A stretch of 6,196 nt of DNA. Origin: an uncultured Verrucomicrobiota bacterium. Its GTDB lineage: Bacteria; Verrucomicrobiota; Verrucomicrobiia; Limisphaerales; UBA9464. The DNA lies in assembly GCA_903925515.1 (NCBI GenBank), contig CAIYFP010000343.1, forward strand, positions 1 to 6,196, in the 5' to 3' direction. The notes beneath the pieces are model-generated. The model saw nothing but the letters and a program-made list of their open reading frames with translations, ran no database searches and was not told where the DNA came from. Position numbers and translations under genes: made by a program. This document shows positions 1 to 3,597 of the stretch, one piece after another. Positions within the stretch are counted from its first letter, which is position 1; each line of letters starts with the position of its first letter.

Positions 1-17
1 CCATCCCGGGAACCCCC

Positions 18-557
18 ATGAAGAACATCTCGACCGGCTTCGGGCTTTGTGTGACGGCTGCTGCCGCCCTCGCGTACCCCTTCGTCAGCAGCTTCGCGCC
101 CAACGCCAACGCCAGCGCGGTCACCGCCGCTGCCGCCGTCACCACCGCCGCCACGGGGCAGAGCGCGCCGACGATTGTGTGGTACGGAACGGTGCAAGAC
201 AACAATTCAACTGGTGGCGTGAACGTTCCCGGTATCAACGTGATCCGTGCGTGGTCAAATGGTCGAGTGGAGATCTGTCGGGGATATTGGCAGTGGGTCG
301 GGCTTGGCAACAGCACCTATTGCTGGACATGGAACAATGTCAACAGCCCGACAGCGAACACGGGCAATTCGTCCTGCAACGGGGCGCAGTGGCAGGTCAT
401 CTCCGACCCCGCCCAGGGCCTGACCTACCGCAGCGACATCAACTTCGACGAGAAGGTGGACGGCGCGGACCTCGGGCAACTCCTTGCCGATTGGGGCAAC
501 GCGCCCCGGCAGGACATCCCGCCCTCGGACTGCCCGCTGGCCCTCATCAACCCCTGA
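18..557 (+). CDS. Exported protein with one C-terminal dockerin-like calcium-binding loop
   Basis: 179 residues. The N-terminus (K2, then a hydrophobic, alanine-rich stretch to about residue 26, then ANASA near 30-34) reads as a signal peptide with likely cleavage after ANASA, so the protein is probably exported. Residues 35-50 are a low-complexity Ala/Thr linker. Residues 51-135 are rich in Trp, Asn, Gly and Ser with cysteines at 87, 102 and 120 (another at 172), which could form disulfides; I do not recognise this domain. Residues 140-160 are a dockerin-type F-hand: D140, N142, D144, D148 and D151 in calcium-loop spacing, followed by the helix DLGQLLADWG. Dockerins normally have two such repeats; only one is present, a form frequent in planctomycete exported proteins. 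The ATG at 18 has only a weak purine stretch (GGGAA) upstream. The gene appears monocistronic, closed by a strong terminator. It is probably a host gene outside the mobile region. The export and calcium-loop calls are fairly firm; the function is unknown. Confidence 0.82.
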   Translation: MKNISTGFGLCVTAAAALAYPFVSSFAPNANASAVTAAAAVTTAATGQSAPTIVWYGTVQDNNSTGGVNVPGINVIRAWSNGRVEICRGYWQWVGLGNSTYCWTWNNVNSPTANTGNSSCNGAQWQVISDPAQGLTYRSDINFDEKVDGADLGQLLADWGNAPRQDIPPSDCPLALINP

Positions 558-577
558 CCACGGTCGAACCGTCCTTT

Positions 578-616
578 CGCCGGGAGCCGCCTGCGGTGCG
601 GCTCTCGGTGCTTTTT
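578..616 (+). terminator. Intrinsic terminator of the dockerin-type gene
   Basis: Positions 578-590 pair with 598-610 to give a 13-bp stem (core GAGCCGC/GCGGCTC, two G-U pairs) closed by a 7-nt loop. One base later comes TTTTT at 612-616. The hairpin begins 20 bases after the stop codon of the exported-protein gene, as expected for its transcription end. Confidence 0.85.
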
Positions 617-645
617 GGGGCGGTCCCGCCGCGCCAGCAGAACGG

Positions 646-784
646 AGTGGAACGGTGGAACGGTGGAACGGAGAAAAACATCTACCCACCCTAAACGCAC
701 GCACACGCGCACGCGCACGCGCACGCGCACGCGCAGGAATGTCTTGATTAGGAAAACGCCGTTCCACCGTTCCACCGTTCCACT
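646..784. repeat. Perfect 26-bp inverted repeat made of 8-bp tandem units
   Basis: Arms at 646-671 and 759-784 are exact reverse complements. The left arm is three tandem copies of GTGGAACG plus edge bases; the right arm is the mirrored copies (CCGTTCCA phase). A further partial unit (AACGG) lies at 641-645. The 87-bp spacer holds an alternating purine-pyrimidine tract. The pair could extrude as a cruciform in DNA or form a long hairpin in RNA read from either strand; no T-run follows, so it is not a standard terminator. It sits between the host-like gene and the mobile-element genes, so it may mark a junction, but no target-site duplication was seen. Confidence 0.85.
695..735. repeat. 41-bp alternating purine-pyrimidine tract with five ACGCGC units
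   Basis: From 695 to 735 every step alternates purine and pyrimidine without a break. Five consecutive copies of the hexamer ACGCGC occupy 705-734, preceded by the looser ACGCACGCAC. CG and CA alternation is the classic composition for left-handed Z-DNA under negative supercoiling. The tract lies inside the spacer of the 26-bp inverted repeat. Copy number of such a short tandem array may vary between strains. Confidence 0.85.
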
Positions 785-801
785 ACGGCATGCCCCCCGT
801 G

Positions 802-830
802 GTTATAAAGGCTTGTCCGACAGGTGTCGG
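802..830 (-). promoter_or_regulatory. Possible minus-strand promoter overlapping a palindromic site
   Basis: On the minus strand CCGACA (830-825) is followed after 17 bases by TATAAC (807-802), a five-of-six match to the sigma-70 -10 hexamer. It would drive transcription leftward through the 26-bp inverted repeat, where no minus-strand gene is seen. The -35 half overlaps the TGTC/GACA site at 814-828. This rests on motif matching only. Confidence 0.22.
814..828 (+). promoter_or_regulatory. Compound palindromic site A (TGTCSGACANNTGTC)
   Basis: The sequence TGTCCGACAGGTGTC contains three 4-bp half-sites in the order TGTC, GACA, TGTC. It lies two bases beyond the stop codon (833-831) of the minus-strand membrane HTH gene. 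It also forms CCGACA-GG-TGTCGG (817-830), which in RNA could be a short hairpin at the end of that gene. Confidence 0.6.
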
Positions 831-1541
831 TCAGTCGGCGGTCAGCGGCGGATGCCAGGCAGCGGGCTGGTCTTGCGGCTCCGGCTGGTTCCGATGCCCG
901 GGCGCGTATGCCCCGCCCGGGAACGGACCATCGGCCTCCAGCGCGGCCTCAATGGACGCAGGGTCCAGCCCCGTCCCACGCAGCTCCTGGACCGTCATCC
1001 CGGCCCTCGCGGCGTAGGCGCGTTCCCGTGCCTCCACCAGCTCCTTGGTCATGGTGTCGGACAGCTGTCGGGCCTCCTGGCGGCTCCTGGCGACCTCCTC
1101 GCCGCGCACCACCCACACCGTCACGGTGACCGACAGCGCACCGACAAGGGCGGCGGCAAGGGCGGCGGATACCCGCCACGCCTGTCGGACACCCTGCTCG
1201 GCCTGGACGGCCCGTTCGATGGCGGCGGCGGCATCCGCCCGTGCCTGGGTGACGGCCTCGCGTAGCACCATCCCGGCTTGCTCCGTGGCCTGGGTGACCG
1301 CAGCCGACAGCTGACGCATATGTGCTGCATCCTGCTGCACGGCCTCCACCATGCGGTCAGCCGGTCGCCTCATGGCATCGGGGATGGCAACGAACACCCG
1401 CCCGTCCCTTTCATGGCGGCGCAGCTCCCCTCGGGCCAACCGGCGTTCGACCGTCCGGGGGGAACACCCCAGCACGGTGGCGGCTTCGGGGATGGTCATC
1501 CAGGTGTCGGACAGGGCAGGGCAGTCATCGGATGGCGACAT
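831..1541 (-). CDS. Membrane-anchored helix-turn-helix DNA-binding protein with coiled coil
   Basis: 236 residues. Residues about 15-56 (from MTIPEAATVLGCSPRTVERR) are an AlpA/excisionase-type winged HTH. Residues about 60-120 form a long Ala/Glu/Gln/Arg helix that should be coiled coil. Residues about 124-145 (VSAALAAALVGALSVTVTVW) are one hydrophobic transmembrane helix bordered by arginines. A charged helix follows (146-180), then a region around MTVQELRGTGLDPASIEAAL and a Pro/Gln-rich tail. The expected topology places the HTH in the cytoplasm, tied to the inner membrane. The start at 1541 gives the longest form; M15 (codon at 1499-1497) is an alternative, and neither has a clear Shine-Dalgarno. 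Palindromic site D covers the start codon and site A follows the stop, so autoregulation is plausible. Divergent from the recombinase gene. I do not recognise the family. Possible roles: membrane tethering or partition of the element, or membrane-coupled regulation. The architecture is firm; the role is inference. Confidence 0.78.
   Translation of the reverse strand: MSPSDDCPALSDTWMTIPEAATVLGCSPRTVERRLARGELRRHERDGRVFVAIPDAMRRPADRMVEAVQQDAAHMRQLSAAVTQATEQAGMVLREAVTQARADAAAAIERAVQAEQGVRQAWRVSAALAAALVGALSVTVTVWVVRGEEVARSRQEARQLSDTMTKELVEARERAYAARAGMTVQELRGTGLDPASIEAALEADGPFPGGAYAPGHRNQPEPQDQPAAWHPPLTAD
1055..1069 (+). promoter_or_regulatory. Compound palindromic site B, inside the HTH-membrane gene
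   Basis: TGTCGGACAGCTGTC, a full match to TGTCSGACANNTGTC, includes the perfect palindrome GACAGCTGTC. It lies within the coding region, where its minus strand encodes part of QLSDT. Confidence 0.55.
1183..1191 (+). promoter_or_regulatory. Partial palindromic site F (TGTCGGACA)
   Basis: The 9-bp TGTCSGACA core is present without the third half-site. It lies in the coding region but in a different codon phase from sites B and C, so the repetition is not explained by repeated amino acids alone. Confidence 0.45.
1505..1513 (+). promoter_or_regulatory. Partial palindromic site C (TGTCGGACA)
   Basis: The 9-bp core lies near the 5' end of the HTH-membrane gene, 24 bases from full site D. Its minus strand encodes LSDT, in the same codon phase as site B. 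Confidence 0.45.
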
Positions 1542-1551
1542 ATGTCCGACA
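1537..1551 (-). promoter_or_regulatory. Compound palindromic site D covering the start codon of the HTH-membrane gene
   Basis: Read on the minus strand this is TGTCGGACATATGTC, a full match to TGTCSGACANNTGTC. It includes the palindrome GACATATGTC (1537-1546), which contains the ATG at 1541-1539. A protein bound here could block transcription or translation initiation of the gene, the typical position of an autorepressor site. Confidence 0.6.
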
Positions 1552-1571
1552 TTCGGGTGGTCTGCCCTGCC

Positions 1572-1585
1572 GGCGTGAAAACGCC
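1572..1585. repeat. Small GNRA-type hairpin GGCGT-GAAA-ACGCC
   Basis: A perfect 5-bp stem (1572-1576 with 1581-1585) closes a GAAA loop on the plus strand. It lies in the presumed promoter/leader region of the minus-strand HTH-membrane gene. No T-run follows, so a terminator role is unsupported. Confidence 0.35.
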
Positions 1586-1628
1586 CCCGCCATTCCGTGG
1601 CGAAAACTTGTGAGGCCCTGTCACCCGT

Positions 1629-1643
1629 TGTCCGACAGCTGTC
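1629..1643 (+). promoter_or_regulatory. Compound palindromic site E upstream of the HTH-membrane gene
   Basis: TGTCCGACAGCTGTC is a full match to the 15-bp consensus, with a 12-bp perfect palindrome CGACAGCTGTCG at 1633-1644. An additional TGTC half-site lies at 1619-1622. It sits 88 bases upstream of the minus-strand start codon, in the divergent region shared with the recombinase, so it is well placed as an operator. Confidence 0.6.
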
Positions 1644-1800
1644 GCCCCCCTTGCCCCCGGTGTCGTGACGGTTTTCTCTACCGCGATTTCGGTGACTTCA
1701 CGGAGGGGCATGATTGCAAACCCGTCCTATGTGAGAAGCCGGCCATGGCCAGGCATCCGGGGACCGCGTTCATGCGAGTGGACGCTGGTCCCCTTTTTTT
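1644..1800 (+). ncRNA. Possible small RNA or leader transcript ending at an intrinsic terminator
   Basis: The stretch 1542-1892 holds no convincing gene, yet a plus-strand intrinsic terminator ends at 1800. The only genes nearby are the minus-strand HTH gene behind it and the recombinase 93 bases ahead, so the terminator implies a short plus-strand transcript starting somewhere in about 1600-1700. The interval also holds the perfect palindrome GGCCATGGCC (1741-1750). A weak promoter (TTGCCC at 1651, TTCTCT at 1674, 17-base spacer) is possible. It could be an independent small RNA or an attenuated leader for the recombinase. I recognise no known riboswitch or tRNA in it. The 5' end given is arbitrary. 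Confidence 0.3.
1759..1800 (+). terminator. Intrinsic terminator upstream of the recombinase gene
   Basis: GGGGACC (1759-1765) pairs with GGTCCCC (1787-1793). GCGT/ACGC (1766-1769 with 1782-1785) extends the stem past a one-base bulge at 1786. Seven T residues follow at 1794-1800. The T-run is only on the plus strand, so it ends rightward transcripts and would insulate or attenuate the recombinase gene. Confidence 0.8.
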
Positions 1801-1839
1801 GCCTCTTGACCTAGTCCTGTCTGTACGGGATGTGTGAGG

Positions 1840-1870
1840 TATTTCTGAAATATGAGAATGCATATTCTCA
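1840..1870. promoter_or_regulatory. Two abutting AT-rich palindromes before the recombinase gene
   Basis: TATTTC-T-GAAATA (1840-1852) is immediately followed by TGAGAAT-GCAT-ATTCTCA (1853-1870). Both are perfect inverted repeats in DNA far richer in A and T than the surroundings. They end 22 bases before the recombinase start, so they are likely operators in its promoter. They could instead be recombinase arm or core sites (attP). Not proven either way. Confidence 0.5.
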
Positions 1871-1881
1871 AAAGATAGGGT

Positions 1882-1885
1882 AGGA
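1882..1885 (+). promoter_or_regulatory. Ribosome binding site of the recombinase gene
   Basis: AGGA lies 7 bases before the ATG at 1893, which supports that start. Confidence 0.5.
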
Positions 1886-1892
1886 TGGCTGC

Positions 1893-2924
1893 ATGGCCAA
1901 GACCAACACCCTCGCCAAGACCTTGGACCTTCCCGCTCGCCTGACCGATACCGCGTTAGCCCGCCTTGCGGCGCAGTCGCCGGCTGCGGCCTATGTCCGC
2001 ACGATGACCACCGATTCCGGGCGCAGGACGATGGCGGCGGCAATTGCGACCGCTGCCGATGTCCTTGCCCCAGGCTCCGTTCCGCCAGCCACGGGCAAGG
2101 GCAGGGGCGGCAACGCCCCGGAGCGGTTCGCGGCGGCGTGCGGCCTTCCGTGGCATCAGCTGACGGTCGCCCGGCTCGGGGAACTGCGGGCGGAACTCTT
2201 GCGCGCCAAGTTCGCCCCAGCCACGGTGAACAAGGTGCTGGCGGCTGTGCGGGGGGTGCTGGATCAAGCCTGGCGGCAGGGGCTGGTGGATGTTGAAACG
2301 CTGGAGCGAGCGAAGGACTCTATGGGCGCGGTGAAGGCCTCAACCGCCGTTCGCGGGCGGCATCTGTCTCGCATGGAACTTGCCCGCATCCTCGCGGCGT
2401 GCGCCAAGGACCGGACGCTGGGAGGTGCGCGTGACGGGGCCGCGATTGCCCTCCTGGCCATTGGCCTTCGTCGTGCGGAGGTCGCTTCCGTTCGCCTGGA
2501 GGACTACGAGCGCGCCACGGGCCGTCTGCTGGTGCGCGGCAAGGGAAACAAGGAGCGCGTGGTCTTCCTCACCAACGGCTCCCGGGACGCTGTCGAAGCG
2601 TGGCTTGAATGCCGTGGCAACGCCGCCGGCGGGTTGCTTTCCCAGGTGAACCGGCATGGCAGGATCATGGGCAGCGGCGTGACCGCGCAAGCGGTCTACT
2701 CGGCCCTCCAGCGGCGGGCGGTGTCCGTGGGTGTCCCATGCACGCCGCACGACCTTCGGCGCACCTTTGCCGGCGAGGCGTTGACAGCGGGGGTCGATGT
2801 CGCCACCGTCCAGGCCATCATGGGACACAGCTCTCCCGCCACGACCGCCCGCTATGACAGGCGACCGGAGGAGACCAGGAGGCGCGCCATGGAGGCTGTG
2901 CCGATCCCGTATACGCGGGCGTAA
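1893..2924 (+). CDS. Tyrosine recombinase (integrase, XerC/D-like fold)
   Basis: 343 residues, a usual length for a phage or island integrase. Residues about 75-145 form a helical core-binding (SAM-like) domain. Residues about 155-335 are the catalytic domain with the full set: R193 in GLRRAEV, K217 in the RGKGNKER beta-hairpin, H286 and R289 in HDLRRTF, H312 in GHSS and nucleophile Y321 in TTARYDRR. It should therefore be an active DNA strand-exchange enzyme integrating and/or excising the element through a 3'-phosphotyrosine intermediate. The N-terminal ~70 residues are less typical and may bind arm-type sites. The ATG is supported by AGGA 7 bases upstream. The gene follows paired palindromes and a terminator, and is 74 bases ahead of a small HTH gene transcribed in the same direction. 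A Xer-like housekeeping role is possible from sequence alone, but the neighbouring primase-helicase argues for a mobile-element integrase. Confidence 0.93.
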   Translation: MAKTNTLAKTLDLPARLTDTALARLAAQSPAAAYVRTMTTDSGRRTMAAAIATAADVLAPGSVPPATGKGRGGNAPERFAAACGLPWHQLTVARLGELRAELLRAKFAPATVNKVLAAVRGVLDQAWRQGLVDVETLERAKDSMGAVKASTAVRGRHLSRMELARILAACAKDRTLGGARDGAAIALLAIGLRRAEVASVRLEDYERATGRLLVRGKGNKERVVFLTNGSRDAVEAWLECRGNAAGGLLSQVNRHGRIMGSGVTAQAVYSALQRRAVSVGVPCTPHDLRRTFAGEALTAGVDVATVQAIMGHSSPATTARYDRRPEETRRRAMEAVPIPYTRA

Positions 2925-2957
2925 ATGCGCGCAGGAAAATCGGGGAAATCCGCCGGC

Positions 2958-2979
2958 GAATTGAGTGACCGTTCAATTC
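2958..2979. promoter_or_regulatory. 22-bp palindrome before the MerR-like gene
   Basis: GAATTGA (2958-2964) and TCAATTC (2973-2979) are perfect inverted 7-bp arms with an 8-bp centre. It lies in the short gap between the recombinase and the next gene, 1 base before a GTG and 19 bases before the ATG at 2999. It is most simply an operator for the small HTH gene, perhaps autoregulatory, or a binding site for a directionality factor. Confidence 0.5.
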
Positions 2980-2998
2980 CGTGGTTACCCTGCCCGCC

Positions 2999-3412
2999 AT
3001 GCGCACGGAACCGCGCCAATGGATGACCACGGATGAAGTCGCCGCCGGCACGGGGACGCACTACCGCACGGTGGCGCGCTGGGCCTCGGATGGCATCATT
3101 GAAGTCGAAGGCGGGGGCCACGGCGAGAACTGGCGATGGAGCGAGAAGAACTACCGCGAGGCGTTCGTACTGGCTCGGCTGCGCCGCGAGGGCTTTTCTC
3201 GCCAAGAGATCCGCAAGAACATGAAGGCTCTCGCAGGCATCGGCCACAACCCGTTCTCGCGTGGCCAGTTCCTGGTGCTGGAGCGTCCGAAGGGGCGCAA
3301 GCGCGGCACCATCGTGAAGATCATGGAATCGGGAGAGGCCATGGAGCTGTGCGGCACGGGCCGCGTGCAACTCCTCCTCCCGTTCCCCAACGCCCCGTGG
3401 GCGACCGCATGA
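2999..3412 (+). CDS. Small MerR/excisionase-like HTH regulator with a beta-rich C-terminal domain
   Basis: 137 residues from the ATG at 2999. An upstream in-frame GTG at 2981 would give 143, and an ATG at 3023 would start at MTTDEV; none has a clear Shine-Dalgarno. Residues about 9-75 are a MerR-type HTH (MTTDEVAAGTGTHYRTVARW, then a wing and the helices REAFVLARLRREGFSRQEIRKNM). Residues about 82-130 (from GHNPFSRGQFLVLERPKG to GRVQLLLPFP) look like a short beta-sheet domain that I cannot assign. It resembles the two-part layout of some MerR-HTH antitoxins and small phage regulators, but no toxin gene is adjacent. Placed between the integrase and replication genes, it could be a recombination directionality factor or a repressor acting at the palindrome just upstream. 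The HTH call is good; the exact role is inferred. Confidence 0.8.
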   Translation: MRTEPRQWMTTDEVAAGTGTHYRTVARWASDGIIEVEGGGHGENWRWSEKNYREAFVLARLRREGFSRQEIRKNMKALAGIGHNPFSRGQFLVLERPKGRKRGTIVKIMESGEAMELCGTGRVQLLLPFPNAPWATA

Positions 3413-3597
3413 ACGCTGTCGCCCGTTCCAAAAAGCACGACGCGGGTACGGCACTCGTAATGCCATCCCGCGTCGTGCGTGTCTCGGTTGCATCGGCCAA
3501 TCCGTACCAGGCGGGCCAATGCTCCTCTCATGCTCCCAACCACGGAGGGCTGGGCTATGTCAACTGTATCACAAGTTTCATCGTCCGAAGCATCTAG
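3409..3597 (+). CDS. Possible 62-residue ORF coupled to the MerR-like gene by an ATGA overlap
   Basis: Its ATG overlaps the TGA of the MerR-like gene (ATGA at 3409-3412), the usual geometry for translational coupling. It would read MNAVARSKKHDAGTALVMPS and continue to a TAG at 3595-3597, overlapping the primase-helicase start by 41 bases in another frame. It has no recognisable domain, and much of it is dictated by the strong hairpin at 3435-3478. It may be a leader peptide affecting that hairpin, or chance. Confidence 0.2.
   Translation: MNAVARSKKHDAGTALVMPSRVVRVSVASANPYQAGQCSSHAPNHGGLGYVNCITSFIVRSI
3435..3478 (+). promoter_or_regulatory. Strong 12-bp hairpin between the MerR-like and primase genes
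   Basis: GCACGACGCGGG (3435-3446) pairs perfectly with CCCGCGTCGTGC (3467-3478). Inside the 20-nt loop, GGCA and TGCC (3450-3453 with 3461-3464) can form a second stem. There is no T-run afterwards, so it is not a typical intrinsic terminator. It could slow or uncouple expression of the replication gene, stabilise an mRNA end, or act in DNA as an origin element or protein site beside the replication gene. Confidence 0.6.
3544..3548 (+). promoter_or_regulatory. Strong Shine-Dalgarno (GGAGG) setting the primase-helicase start
   Basis: GGAGG lies 8 bases before the ATG at 3557. It is the best ribosome binding site in the window and argues for that ATG rather than the in-frame GTG at 3479, which abuts the 12-bp hairpin, or the ATG at 3530. 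Confidence 0.75.

Noticed and set aside
255..767. Minus-strand open frames over the exported-protein gene and the inverted repeat
   Set aside because: They translate the alternating ACGCGC tract into Arg/Ala repeats and run antisense to a gene with a signal peptide and dockerin motif; typical high-GC shadow frames.
646..784. CRISPR array or insertion-sequence ends
   Set aside because: The octamer copies are contiguous, without spacers, and the interior is only 87 bp with no transposase, so neither label fits.
814..1643. LexA, Fur or ParB parS boxes as the identity of the repeated palindrome
   Set aside because: TGTCSGACANNTGTC does not match the usual consensus of any of these; naming a known regulator would be unsupported.
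1496..1711. 71-residue minus-strand frame across the start of the HTH-membrane gene
   Set aside because: It overlaps the HTH coding region in another frame, has no ribosome binding site or recognisable motif, and its composition looks non-coding.
1690..1800. tRNA or known riboswitch in the integrase leader
   Set aside because: No T-arm GTTC motif, acceptor pairing or known riboswitch core could be identified; only the terminator stem is convincing.
1322..1837. 171-residue plus-strand frame reading through the intergenic terminator
   Set aside because: It is antisense to the HTH-membrane gene for much of its length and continues through a strong intrinsic terminator and T-run, which a real gene would not.
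1678..2043. 121-residue minus-strand frame over the start of the integrase
   Set aside because: It overlaps the well-supported integrase and its palindromes; no domain is visible.
3479..3556. GTG at 3479 as the primase-helicase start
   Set aside because: It abuts the 12-bp hairpin and lacks a ribosome binding site, whereas the ATG at 3557 has GGAGG at ideal spacing and starts before all conserved motifs.
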